64,000 nt of DNA from Ciona savignyi (Eukaryota > Chordata > Ascidiacea > Phlebobranchia > Cionidae), in assembly GCA_000149265.1 (NCBI GenBank), contig CH003444.1, positions 120,095-184,094 on the forward strand, read 5' to 3'. The notes under the pieces were generated by a model, which ran no database searches, was not told the origin of the DNA, and worked only from the letters and a program-made list of their open reading frames with translations. Positions 11,985-24,475 of the stretch are shown piece by piece. Position 1 is the stretch's first letter. Each line of letters opens with the position of its first letter. A program made the translations under genes and the position numbers.

Positions 11985-12240
11985 GTCATTATGGGTCCCA
12001 TTTGAAAAAATGGGACACATATTGTTTTTGTCCGTTTTTTTCGTTTTTTTTTCGTTTTTTTTTTGTCAAAGGTTTGACTGGCATGGATGGCGCCCCGACA
12101 TCTACCAGAAGGAATAATCGAATCGTAATGAAACTTAGCCATTCGTTAGACAACATGGTCTAGATATGCAGAAACTAAAATTTTGGGTAAAAAATCAAGG
12201 GGAATTCCCCTGGAAGGTTAAAAACCAAAACTTTGTGATT
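11985..12240 (+). mobile_element. 3'-truncated ATGGGTCCCA element
   Basis: This starts with TTATGGGTCCCATTTGAAA at about 11992 and runs through one partial internal unit (GACATCTACCAGAAGGAATA, CATGGTCTAGATATGC). It stops abruptly near 12240. It adjoins the 11870-11990 repeat segment. Confidence 0.55.
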
Positions 12241-14674
12241 TGGGAATGAGACAGTTGATATCATTAATTTATTTACATATATATTTTTCTCTTTATTTCC
12301 AATTTAGCGTTAAAAAAAAGGTTTAGCGTAAAAATATGACGTTTCGGCCAAAAACTTGACAATATGCTTATACCGCCAAATTCGGCCAGATTTGTCCGCA
12401 CGGCCAAACTAGTTTTTTTTTGCGTCCGGGACGATTTTGGTAAGGCCAAATTTCGCCGTGAAAAAGGCCAAATGGCAACCCTGATGAAGATATTCAATTA
12501 GTTAAGCAAGAACCAGAAATGTGTTTATGTGATCTGCTGAATTACCTGAAGAAAATCATGATAAAATAAGCCACAATTGCTGATTTTGATGCCACAAAAA
12601 ATGGTAGGTCCCTTACCACCGGTACCTCTAAATACTACAGGACCGCTTGGATCGCTTGAATCGCTTAAACTATATGTCACCACATGCTTTGTATTACTTT
12701 ATTTTTGTCTATCCATGTCAAAATGTTTATTTTTAGGTATTCTGGAATATCTGGCTGAGTATTTACTGAAAATGGCTAAAAAAAAACACAAGAAATTCTG
12801 AATTTACTCAGCGAAGTAGAATATTTTTGTGTCTTTTACAACATTTTTATTGTAAATCTTTTCCCATTCCCAATTTACACTGCACAATTTACACTCCCAT
12901 TCCCAATTTACAGGATCTATTTTTCACAACTTTGCTGTGTACTGTAAATGTGTTATTGTTAAATTTTGATGTCAGCATAAAATTAAAAATAAACAAACTT
13001 ACATAATAAGTTTTCTATTTAAAGTTTTGTGTCATAATACTGCATGGTAATAATTTGCCAAACGGAAATGTGTATGTTTCAAGTACAGTCAATGTTTACA
13101 TGCAGACCTCAAGCTAGCATATTCATACAACATTTATTAAAATTTCTAGTCCACTCTAGCTTCTGGATCTATATAGAAGCATAAAATTGGTTCCTCTAAA
13201 TACTTAGTGTGGGCTTAAGCACTGGCTTATTAAAGAAAAGGTCCAGTAGGTCGAGACAAAACCATAAATTTATTTTCCTGCAAAAGAATAATAGTAAATT
13301 GCAATAAAAACAGCTTCAAAATACCACTGTCCAAACAATGGTTGGTAAAATAATGCATATTTCTTCTCCTGGTTGGCAGGTGTTGGCTTCACTCTTTAAA
13401 AATCAACAAAATAAAATCTAGGTTTAAATGTTGAGGTGTCAAATAAAAATGTAATGTCACAATAAATAGAGTCTAGTTCACAGTAAACTCTGGACCTCAG
13501 TAAACCATTCCATGGGGCAAAATAATCCCAGATGATTTAAGTTGTCTATGCAATCTTGTAATAAGCAGACCCACACTCTTCATTCATCATTCATATGCCC
13601 ACTTTAATGTTGTCACATTTTGATGAATCTCCTAAACAAAGAATAATTTTGGTTAGATTATATAGGTGTTGCGTTTTAAACGAAATATTTCCGAACTGTG
13701 TGACAGAAATATGAAAAACGAACAGTTTGGTGATAAATATGTTAAATTAGAACGCAACAGTGCGTTATCTGAAAATAACATTATAATTAAGTTAACTCAC
13801 CTATGCCCGCCGGTAAATTAACTACTTGGAATAAACGCCAAAGCCCTAATATCTTGCCGTTTACTAACATTCTGTCCAGCTTTTGCTATCATTTGCATTG
13901 TAAACATGAGCGAATATGACCACGTGATCAAATGTACATGAAGCGTGGCGCGTCTGAACCAATTGCGCGAGTGTCCACTCTATATATTAGTACTCTATGG
14001 TTAAACAGATCACCATAAATCAGAATCTATAAATTTCTGTAATAACGAGCCATCAAACGACGGTTGGTGATGTCATTGAACTTTCGCTTTAAGCAGCTTT
14101 CACCACGTCCCTGACGCTACGAACAAGTTCAACGACACGAACAAGTTCAACAAAGCCAAACGTCCAAATAAATAATCAATTTACAATGCGCAATCAACCG
14201 GTTTCTGGTCTGCTTAACGGAGAATCGCCGTCAGCCTAAGGTTAGGGATATGGCCACGTGTTAACATATGAAGAATGGATATCTATCTAATCAGCGCATC
14301 CTGGGAATTGGGTCGGACGACCTGAAAAATACCTGCCCCACAGTCTCAAACAACATTCTGTAACAAAATTGCCGAAAAGCTTAGCTACAAACGGCAGCGG
14401 TAGCACTCCATTGTTTTTACATCAAGTTTTAAATTCTTATGTTTTTTTTATTTTACCAGATCGGCTTTCTTTATTTTCCTTTTTTGTCCCATTATCAACT
14501 ATTGTGCCATTTGCAATATATATTAGTGACAATGGAGGTGTATTATGGCGGAAACGATCGGTTGTATTGTGCTCGCCACGTATCTCATACAGCTTGCGCA
14601 TCGATCGTCAATCGACAGCTTCGGGAGGTATTGAGCACGTAGCGTTGTATTCTCGAACTTATACAAAGGTAATT

Positions 14675-14926
14675 ATGAGCTCAGCAGCCGCGATAAGCAA
14701 TCTATATCGCGCAAAGTGGATATTTCGATCACTAGTGTTCATCGTCATATTTGGGGTGTTATATTATCACAGGATCGTCCGGTAAGTCGATGATATTGTT
14801 TGTTTAGCTGCCACTTATTCTTAGGTAGCATGGTATACTTTTAAATGGAATAGTCTACCAAATTCCATAAGCTGAAAATATTCAAATATGCAAGATAACC
14901 AGAATATAGTTTTCTCTCTACATAGT

Positions 14927-14963
<37 letters not shown>

Positions 14964-17900
14964 CCCTTTTTGGTCGTATTTATATGGTAGTATTTGCGTT
15001 ATATCGTGATGATCGCTGTACATAATCCTTATGAATTATTATTTCGTTATCTCACAAATCTGTTATTTATGGAACTGCTGCCTTAAAATTTAATACACAA
15101 ATATATCCTGGTAACATTGTACAATATTTGGGGAACATTAGAAGTATTAATAAGCTTGATCATGTACGTGTAATGCTGCCATGCACTGTATATGTACAGA
15201 ATTAAAGGAAGGATATGCGTGAATATAATTCAACTGTCACGATACAATCAACATAGAAAATCACACACAAAGCAATATCTACATTTGTGTATTCGACGCC
15301 ATCTTGTTTCCACAGGTACCGATAATGGGAAGATAATTGTGAAACTGCGCGAAAAGACCGTCGTTGACACGACAACAAGTGCGGCACAATTGCGGCAGAC
15401 CAAAGTTACAACCCCCACGACAACAACTCAACCCACGACAACCCAGCATATTGTGGAAACCAAACACACTCAGCCCTCGGAAAAAGATGGCAACAAAAAT
15501 AATCTGGACTTTGCTGACAAGAGCATACTCTTAATTAGAAAGTCTTTGCAAACGGCTCTTCAGCTGAAGGAATTATTCCGCCATCAAACAGAAATGTTAA
15601 TGAAAAGACCGAACGACACGAAATCCATCTTGGATCATTTTAAACGACTTTCTGAACCGTTGGAAAAGTAAGGAAATAATACTAAGTTGTTATGGCTTGA
15701 ATCCGAAAGGAACGAGTTTTGATGTTACTCTGTTTCTTTTCTTTTCTTTTGTGTCACGCTCGTGACAGGAATGTCCGACAGACATCGCCTTGTTCCATTC
15801 AATTTAAACATTTAGGAAATGAAATCGTTTTTAATTGTTTTTATTATTTTTTTGTCTTTACCAACGCAAATACTTCATTGCCAAAACATACAGTTTGGAT
15901 TGGTAACTCGGGAACCCATTGTTCTGCATGCAGAAACATATAGTTTACGGTGAAAATGGGGTTTGAAATATTGGTGGCTAACATGAACTATCCAGCTATC
16001 CACATACAGTTTTGTTTATCGTGGACATTTCCAAGTTGTCTTAACCACCTTTCCCGCAAACTTTTGCTCGAGGCTTATAGTTTAAATTTTTATAAATATT
16101 TGTTTATTTTATGATGGTTGAGCGGCCACTTCTAATTATACCTAAACCATAATTGATTGCTAAACTAAACTAAAATAAGATTCTTCCACAGTTCGTTTCG
16201 CTTCGATTTGGAAACTCTGCTCAACATCTTGACGAAAGGCGACCTTGAGGAAATAAAGGAACTGAATAAAATCGCCCAAACCATGATCTACAAATCTCAG
16301 GTAATTTCCTCATTTTTAACGAGAGATTTAATCCATCAATTGAATCTTGTTTGCAGAATCCAAAGGATTGCGCGAAGGCGAAGAAATTGCATTGTTCGGT
16401 CATACACAAAACGTGCGGGTTTGGATGTATGATGCACGACTACGGATCGTGTATGTTCCTAGCGGTTGGTGAAGGACGATCAATGCAGTATGACTTGAAC
16501 CAACAAACCACTTATCCCGGGTTGGGGTCCACGTTCAAATATGCCAGCGACACTTGCGTCAATAGAACTAATTTTGCGCAAGCTATCCACTGGAAGCGTG
16601 AGTGGGATTATTATAAGTTACGTGCATATAGGGGTCGGGGGCAGGATATATTCATGTTTATCCCCGTGAATGGGAAAACCAAGGGGGTTAACACACGGGC
16701 AATCGTCAGATCACCTCGCGCCCATCGTCGGGTTACCGGAGCTATTGCAGTGCGTTGTGTATGATTTACACGTTTTATTAATTTAGTATAACCCATTAAT
16801 CCGCTGGGTTCAGGCAATGTCCGTAAAGTGCCTTGCCCAAGGACACAACCGACTAGCTGACCAGTTTCAAACTTGCAACCTTTCGCCTTAAAATGCGCCG
16901 TACTAACCTATACCAAGCTAACCGGTCGCATAATATATGTGTTTGTCACAGCTCTCTTCGGCAACTTGACCACTATAGGAACACAGGAGGTGGTAACGTT
17001 CAATATAACTGGTCCATTCACGAGCCACCCACTATTCAGGCCCGGGACAGTCCCGGATAGGATACTACCACGCATACAACGTGTACACGCTGATCCCAAA
17101 GTTTGGTGGACAGGACACGTCATAAGTTATTTTCTTCGGCTACAAAAATCGGCTTTAGCTGATTATGAATCGTTTAAAAAGAAGATTAGATTTAATCATC
17201 CGATAGTGGGGTAAGCTTTTCATATTCTAACATTATACTGGAAATCACATACATATAAGAATAAGTTTGATGACCTGTGTGTTTATTAGTTTAATGTTAA
17301 AATAAACGGGTATGACGTTTGAGAGGTAACGACAGTTAACACGATTGTGTAAATCACATGGTTTGACTGTTGTAACAGTGATAATCAGCGGAACAAGCTT
17401 GATGCTTGGCGCCCGTTGAGTACAAACACATTAGCTTATATAGATGCTCATACATATCGTACCATTTGCCATGCTTAGCAGCATATTTATTTTATTGAGC
17501 ACCATAAAGTCATTATGACTTTTAGAGAAGTTGTCGCTTATTACCGGCGCACATGGAAATTTTACTCGGTGAAACATTTAAACATATTATTTAGTTTACA
17601 ATTGAACACTAATAGAAGATATTTTTATCGGGCTTAGTTTCGAACCCATAATGAAATCGTCCCCACGACCGTGTTTGTATGTGATTTGGATACATGTATC
17701 GGTCGCGTTAACCATTCGGCCACACGACCGTGTTTGTATGTGATTTGGTACATGTATCGGTCGCGTTAACCATTCGGCCACACGACCGTGTTTGTATGTG
17801 ATTTGGTACATGTATAGGTCGCGTTAACCATTCGGCCACACGACCGTGTTTGTATGTGATTTGGTACATGTATCGGTCGCGTTAACCATTCGGCCACACG

Positions 17901-19244
17901 ACCGTGTTTGTATGTGATTTGGTACATGTATAGGTCGCGTTAACCATTCGGCCACACGACCGTACCATGTCATGATGGCCACAGCATGGAGCCCTGATGC
18001 GCCTCACTTGTAGTCGCGGAATTTAAACACCAAACCACGGATCGATATTCTCACGCTTCTCTCCCCGCAGTATCCACGTGAGACGAACCGACAAACATAC
18101 CGAAGCACCCCCCCTAGCGTTGGAACGGTACATGGACCACGTGATCCGGTGGTTCGACCGTTATGAGATGCGCCATCCCGGCGATAAAGTGATCCGACGT
18201 GTTTATCTCGCCACAGACGAACCGGAAGTGATCAAAGAGGCGAATACCAAGTATGTGACGTCACTACCCACTATCGCGGTTGAACAAATGTTATTCACCA
18301 CTCAGGTACCCGAGCTACACGTTCGTCACTGCTCCTAGGAAATCATCGGGGAATCCCCAGAACCGATCCAGCAGCGCCGCACTAGCGGGCATATTGTACG
18401 ACATACTTGCGTTGAAAGATAGCGATTTCATCGTGGTCACTCTCTCTTCGAACGTGAGTTACTATTTGTGGTGCGGTCGTGTGGACTAAAGATTAACGTG
18501 GTCAATACACATGCCAACTATATATAAAAAAAACGGTGTAAGGGACGAGCCAATCTTGGGTTCAAAACTTAACCTGGTAAAAAAATTTAATAATTAAATA
18601 AATAAAAAAGGGGCGATTTGCGTACGGCCGTGTGGCCGAATGGTTAACGGGACCCATACACGAGCCCATCGTGGGTGCAAAACTTGGCTCGGTAAAAAAA
18701 TTGCAATTCGCGCGATCATTGAATATTTGGAGAACCGTCATCTGTTATTGGACCAACTTCTTCAATGTTGTGGAATTTAATCTTTTAAATCAAAGCAACT
18801 CAATTAAAGTTGACATAAACAGTACAAACCTGCACCATTTATTCCCTTTTTGTTTAAAACTTTATTTTTCAGGTTGGAAGGACGATTTATGAACTGCGAC
18901 AAACATTGCCCATGGACCCGACGTTCAGTATCGCAAACCTGGATGATTCCTATAATTACTGGGGAGAAATCGGCCACAAGAAAGTAGCGACCATGGACCA
19001 CAAGCCACCCCCATCCGCCATGTGCAATAACACACAAGGGCGCGAATATTTCGCTCACATGAGGAAATGGACTTGCGAAATTGAATTGAGAGTCGGCGAT
19101 GATCTTCAAGTCATGTTCTTCATGGAGCATGGCTACCTCATCGGCGGGTACAACCGACGAACTCATCTGCATGGTTTGTTCCCAGCGCATAAAGTAAAGG
19201 AAGTTCTCATTCCAGCTCCATACAATACTTATGGACTACTGTGA
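14675..19244 (+). CDS. FUT8: alpha-1,6-fucosyltransferase FUT8, eight exons
   Basis: FUT8 is the Golgi type II enzyme that adds core fucose to N-glycans from GDP-fucose. Exons are 14675-14781, 15316-15667, 16192-16300, 16357-16597, 16952-17210, 18071-18250, 18306-18453 and 18873-19244 (about 588 residues; human is 575). Exon 1 encodes a short cytoplasmic tail and one membrane segment (IFRSLVFIVIFGVLYY). Exon 2 encodes a Thr-rich stem. Exon 4 opens with the conserved NPKDC.KAKKL cysteine region. Exon 6 opens with GIHVRRTDK, the nucleotide-sugar motif whose paired arginines are needed for activity. Exon 7 holds the KYPSY and LYDILALKDSDF parts. Exon 8 ends in the SH3-like domain and KVKEVL tail. 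All joins agree in phase except exon 1 to exon 2, where one extra base would create a stop. Introns carry a SINE and a minisatellite. The identification is firm; intactness at the exon 1/2 join is not. Confidence 0.88.
14931..14960. repeat. (AT)n microsatellite in FUT8 intron 1
   Basis: This is a run of alternating A and T of about 30 bases. Comparable short TA runs occur at 31673-31695. Confidence 0.9.
16650..16927 (-). repeat. near full-length SINE in FUT8 intron 4
   Basis: Read on the minus strand it has the tRNA-like head, GGCAAGGCACTTTACGGACA, the CCGACGATGGGCGCGAGGTG core and the GGGGATAAACATGAATA end. It occupies most of the intron between exons 4 and 5 and is antisense to FUT8. Confidence 0.8.
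17625..17965 (-). repeat. 58-bp minisatellite built from a tRNA-like head, FUT8 intron 5
   Basis: Five near-identical 58-bp units run from about 17660, with GACCG recurring at 17667, 17726, 17784, 17842, 17900 and 17958. On the minus strand each unit reads GTGTGGCCGAATGGTTAACG, which contains a good Pol III A-box (TGGCCGAATGG). A B-box-like GGTTCGAAACTAAGCCC lies once, at the minus-strand 3' end (17630-17650). It looks like a tRNA-derived SINE whose A-box part has been amplified. Related single copies lie at 18480-18600 and 18622-18710 (plus strand). Confidence 0.7.
18622..18710 (+). repeat. second tRNA-like SINE family, single copy
   Basis: It contains an A-box TGGCCGAATGG and a B-box-like GGGTGCAAAACTTGG in FUT8 intron 7. 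It resembles the unit of the 17.6-18.0 kb minisatellite in the opposite orientation. A more diverged relative lies at 18480-18600. Confidence 0.5.
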
Positions 19245-20361
19245 CCCAACAGACACAAGGATCTGCTTGTTTATTGATATAAGTGTTCTATAATCAGCAT
19301 CGTGTGGAGCATCCTGCAGCTGCTCAGCATCTACAGGCCCCTGTAGTGCAATTTTTCAATATATCCAACTTTTTACCAAAAGTCCCGCTTCGTGTTTTCA
19401 TTGTTGAAACCAAAAAATAACTAAACCTTTGATTTTACACCAAACCAGCATCTCATATCATAAACAGTTAATATTTCTGTTGATTCGGACTTTAGTTTGG
19501 TCACAGCATGTTTACCCAATTGGCAGGAGCATGGGTGGTCATTATGGAGCCCAATTATTTAGGATCAAAACCAACCACGGATTGGTTGAATGTGTACTTA
19601 TGCCATGTACTTCACAAACATTGGATGAACCAGATGTTCTGTTCAACAGTAGCAACATCTTAATCATGCACAACAGTAGCTCTGGTAGCCTAACAATGAG
19701 TGCGAGGTAATCTGACAATCACCTGTGTGATAACACCCCTTACACTTTACTATTTAGGATAAACGTTATAACTTATATTGTAATACAACTACGTTAATGT
19801 AATTTGGAAATTTAAATGCAATTAAAAAATTAAATACACATATGTGTATATTTAGATTAATTTCACCAAGCAGTATTTTTTAGGTAAAATTAATTGATAT
19901 TGATACAATAACTTTGTTGGGCATAACTGATTTCTTTATTGTAATATTAAATACGAATATCTACCTGTATGTGAGTCCACTTGCTTCCCATTTCACAGCT
20001 TAGCTCTGAGCTTGGTCAAGCCGGGTTTGCAACTGGGCGAGCTGATTGTTATACGACAATATCTCATTGTTCTTCTCCTCTGTGAACTTGACAAGTCGTC
20101 CTTTTTCCTGTTCGATTGCATCTTGGGTTTTCAGATCGCGTTTCATGAGGTCCTGGAGAACAATGTTATTCAGAGATTTTTAAACTTATGTTAGAATAGG
20201 ATATTCATGTTTATCTTCGTGAATGGAAAAACCAAGGGGGTTAACACATGGGCAATCGTCAGATCACCTCGCGCCCATCGTCGGGTTACCGGAGCTATTG
20301 CAGTGTGTTGTGTATGATAGACACGTTCCGTCAATTTAGTAGAACCCATTAATCCGCTGGG
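19245..20361. other. FUT8 3' flank with SINE remnants
   Basis: This is non-coding sequence after FUT8. A diverged SINE fragment lies at about 19650-19740 (plus), and a clearer minus-strand SINE 3' half at 20200-20362 (ATTCATGTTTATCTTCGTGA through CCATTAATCCGCTGGGTTC). No gene was recognised. Confidence 0.5.
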
Positions 20362-20689
20362 TTCTTTACATGAAGTTTTAAATTGTTTCGGTTTTTCAAT
20401 TTTTTGGATTTTTTCTGATCGGCTTTCTTCATTTTTCTTTTTTGTCCCATTATTAACTATTGTGCTATTTGCGATATATTTTAGTGATTTCCTTGCTTAC
20501 TTTCGATAAAGATAACCCTTGATAAATCCTTGTTAACTCTTTGGTGAAAATAACTCCTTTCGGGCTGAACATTTTCTTCCCAAGAGCATTAGATCTTAAA
20601 CATGCAGCATTTTTGTTACTACAACATATTATCCTAATTCAGTGCAAAAGTATGATATTCCTCCAACCCAAGACATAGTTAGTAATTAT

Positions 20690-22745
20690 GGGTCCCATTT
20701 GAAAAATTGGGACACATATTGTTTTTGACCGTTTTTTTTCTTTTCTTTTTTTTCTTTTTTTTTCGTCAAACGCTTGACAGACATGGCTTGTGGCCCCGAC
20801 ATCTACCAGAAGGGATAAGGGAATCGCAATGAAACTTTGTGATTTGATAGATCACATGGTCTAGATGAGCAGAAACCAAAATTTTGGGTAATATAATTAG
20901 GGGAATTCCCCTGGGAGGTGAAAAACCAAAACGGTATTTTTTCCCAAAATTTTAGCGTTTTTAGGCATAGCGCATGAACGGCTGCTCCAATTTTGACCAG
21001 ATTTGGTAAAATAGTAGAGTGTTAGCCACTGCGTTACCAATTAGAAGAAACAAAATATTAACCTAGGTAAATACCATAAATATAAAGATATGTTTCTAAC
21101 TTAAGATTGTGACACCATGGATTGTGGCTCCGACATCTACCAGAAAGGATAACGGAATCGCAATGAAACTTTGTCATTTGTTAGATTACATGGTCTAGAT
21201 AAGCAGAAACCAAAATTTTGGGTAATATACCTAAGGGGATTCCCCTGGGGGGTGAAAAATCAAAACGGTATTTTTTTTCAAAATTTTTAGTTTTTTTGGG
21301 CATAGCGCTTGAACGGCTGCTCCAATTTTAATCAGATTTGGTGGAATGTAAGTAATTAGTCACTTATTTAACACCTAAAAAAATAAAAAAATTATTTAGG
21401 AAAATACCCCCAAAAATAGGTTTTTGTTCTCAAATCAGGATTGTGACAAGCATGCCATTTCACCTCGACATTTACCAAAAGGAGTAATGGAATCGCAAAT
21501 AAAATTTTACATTTGTTAGACAACATGGTCTAGATGTGCAGAAATCAAAATTGTGGGTAGTAAATTTAGGGAAATTCCTCTGAGACCTCAAAAATCAAAA
21601 CCGTATTTTTTTCTTAAAAAATAGCTATAATTACGGGATAGCGCTTAAACAGATTCTCCAATTTTAAGCAGATTTGGTGGAATGTAAGTGCATTAGTCAC
21701 TGATTTAACACTTAAAACAAATAAAAAAGATTACCTAATAAAATACCCTAAAAAATATTTTTTTTTCTCAAATCATAATAGCAACATATGCATGGCATGG
21801 CGCCCGACATCTACTAAAAAGAGAAATGGAANNNNNNNNNNNNNNNNNNNNNNNNNNNNNNNNNNNNNNNNNNNNNNNNNNNNNNNNNNNNNNNNNNNNN
21901 NNNNNNNNNNNNNNNNNNNNNNNNNNNNNNNTTGTAAGAGAACATGGTCTAAATTGCAGAAACTTTACTTTTGGGTAATGAATCCAGGGGAATTCCCCTG
22001 AGAGTTAAAAACCAAAACATTTTTTTAATAAATTATCTTTTTGGGGCATAGCGTTTGAACGGCTGCTCTAATTTTGATCAGATTTGGTAAAATGTTAGAC
22101 CATTAAACACTCTTAGTCAATTCATTAAAAGAAAGAAAACATTTACTTAGGGTAATTCCCTTAAAAACGAAAATACGATCTTGAATTATGACTGTGACAG
22201 ACATGCCATATCGCACTGACATATCCAACAAGGAGTCGATAAATCGGAATAAAACTTTAAGAATTGTTACATCACATGACCCACATATGTAAAACAGAAA
22301 ATTATTCACTAAACCCAGGGGACTTCCCAAAAACCATGAAATCGGGGTATTTTGAAAATTTAGCTCTATTTTACCCCCCCGCTTAAAAAAAAGCTTTAAC
22401 TTAAAACAGTTGTGGTTAAATGATTGTATATTTAAGACGTTTATTCTTTTCTCAACTACACATGGAAAAGAAGTTTGGTCTGATAACTATGGGACCCATG
22501 CGTTTATGCTTGCAGAAACAAAGTACATACTCAGTGTATAAAATACAAATTGTGGTTAGGGACATTGTAGCATGAATATATGGCATACGTATATTCAAAA
22601 AAAAAAAAAAAAAAAAAAAAACTTCATATTCATTGTATAAGACACAAAATGTGATTAGGAACCCTGTAGCAGTAGCATAATTATATGGCATACAACATGT
22701 GTTTTACAAACAGTGGTGGTTAAATACGTGATTGAAACTCTCTTT
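20690..22745 (+). mobile_element. ATGGGTCCCA element, left member of an inverted pair
   Basis: This starts ATGGGTCCCATTTGAAAAA, contains about four degenerate ~330-base units (each with ACATGGTCTAGAT, GGGGAATTCCCCTG and AACGGCTGCTCC), and ends near AAACTCTCTTTAG. An A-run of about 28 bases sits at 22594-22621, and a 100-base gap of N lies at 21832-21931. No protein is encoded; the short open frame crossing the gap is spurious. Confidence 0.65.
21832..21931. other. assembly gap (100 N)
   Basis: The run of N lies inside the repeated unit of the left ATGGGTCCCA element. Its true length is unknown, and copy number here may be mis-assembled. Confidence 0.98.
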
Positions 22746-22924
22746 AGTTTATATTGTAGTATATGTGTTATATCGTGGTGGTTACTGTGCATTTTCCATA
22801 TGAATTATTATTTCGTTATCTTACAAATCCGTTATTCATGAAACTGCGGTCTTGACGTTTATTACACAGATCTACTATCCTGGTAACATTGTGCAGATTA
22901 TTGGGGACATTAGAAGTTATTAAT

Positions 22925-24475
22925 AACTAGAGAGTGTCAACCACGTGTTTAACCACCACTATTTGTAAACCACATGTTGTAGGCCATATACTCATGCTAC
23001 AGGGTCCCTAACCACAATTTGTATTTTATACACCGAGTATATATAGTTTGTTTCTGCAAGCATAAACGCATGGGTCCCAGAGTTATCAAACCAAACTTCT
23101 TTTCCATGTGTAGTTAAAAACGAATAAACGTCTTAAATTTACGAACATTTTCACCACAAATGTTTTCAATTAAACCTTCTTTTCAAGCGCTGAAGTGAAA
23201 TGAAGCTAAATTGCCAAAACAGCCCGATTTAGTTTTTAATGGTTTCAGGGAATTCCCCTAGGTTTAGTAGATAAGTTTCTGGTTTTACATATGTGGGTCA
23301 TGTTATGTAACAATTCTTAAACTTTTACTTTGATTTGTCGACTCCTTGTCTGATTTGTCAGTGCGATATGGCATGCCTGTCACAATCATAATTCAGGAAC
23401 ATATCGTCGTTTTCAACGTAATTACCCTAAGTAAATGTTTTCTTTCTTTTAATTGGCACAAAGTGTCTAATAGTCCAACATTTCGCCAAATCTGATCAAA
23501 ATTAGAGCAGCCGTTCAAGCGTTTTATGTCCCAAAAAGCTAATTTATTGGAAAAAAAACCTTTTGGATTTTAACGTCTCAGGGGAATTCCCCTTGATTCT
23601 TTTCCCAAAATTTGGGTTTCTTCGTATCTAGATTATGTTCTCTTACAAATGTCAAATTTTCATTGCGATTTCATTACTCCTTTTGGTAGATGTCGGGGCG
23701 ACATGGCATGCTTGTCACAATCATGATTTGAGAACAAAATCTTATTTTTAGGGTATTTCCCTAAGTACTTTTTTTATTTCTTCGAAGTGTTAAATCAGTG
23801 CCTAATGCACTTATATTCCACAAATCTTATTTAAATTGTAACCTCCGTTCAAGCGCTATGTCCAAAAAAGTCACATTTTTTAGAAAAAAATACCGTTTTG
23901 GTTTGTAACGTTCCGGGGGAATTCCCCTGAATTTATCACCCAACATTTTGGTTTCTGTATATCTAGACCATGTTGTCTAACAAATGGCGAAGTCTCATTG
24001 CGATTCCATTATTTCTTCAGATGTATGTCGGGGCGACATGGCGTGCTTGTCACAATCATGATTTGAGAACAAAATCTTATTGTTTAGGGTATTTCCCTAG
24101 GTAAATTTTTAATTTCTTCTAAGTGTTAAATCAGTGACTAATGCACTTACATTTCACCAAATTTGATTCAAATTGGAGCTGTCGTTCAAGCGCTATGCCC
24201 AAAATAGCTATTATTTTAGAAAAAAATAGCGTTTTGGTTTTTAACGTCCCAGGGGAATTCCCCTGGTTTTATTTCCCTCCCAAAATGTTGGTTTCTGTTC
24301 ATCTAGACCATGTTGTCTAACAAATGGCGAAGTCTCATTGCGATTCCATTATTCCTTCTGATAGATGTCGGGGCGACATGCCATGCCTGTCAAGCGTTTG
24401 ACGAAAAAAAACGAAAAAAAAACGGACAAAACCAATATGTGTCCCAATTTTTTAAATGGGACCCATAAATAAGTT
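22925..24475 (-). mobile_element. ATGGGTCCCA element, right member of an inverted pair
   Basis: On the minus strand it runs from ATGGGTCCCATTTAAAAAA (near 24470) through three to four ~330-base units to GACACTCTCTAG (near 22925). It is the reverse complement of the element at 20690-22745, with about 180 bases of FUT8-like sequence between them. Comparison with 15140-15160 places the insertion in TTAATAA, with a short A/T-rich target duplication. Confidence 0.65.

Larger units (their letters stand above)
6600..14674. other. 8-kb interval with repeats and no resolved gene
   Basis: From the end of the CALML6-like gene to FUT8 I find mobile-element sequence (listed separately), A/T-rich single-copy DNA and one possible signal-peptide exon at 8634. 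Positions 6600-7330 belong to the duplicated block (copy at 31380-31925). Positions 12800-14360 look unremarkable: no open frame with family features and no RNA gene was recognised. Confidence 0.5.

Noticed and set aside
21792..22001. Open frame across the N gap
   Set aside because: It is an artefact of the 100-base gap inside a non-coding repeat.
22925..24475. Possible CRISPR-like array, because short words recur at regular intervals
   Set aside because: The spacing is about 330 bases, the units are degenerate along their whole length, and the sequence is part of a dispersed eukaryotic element family.
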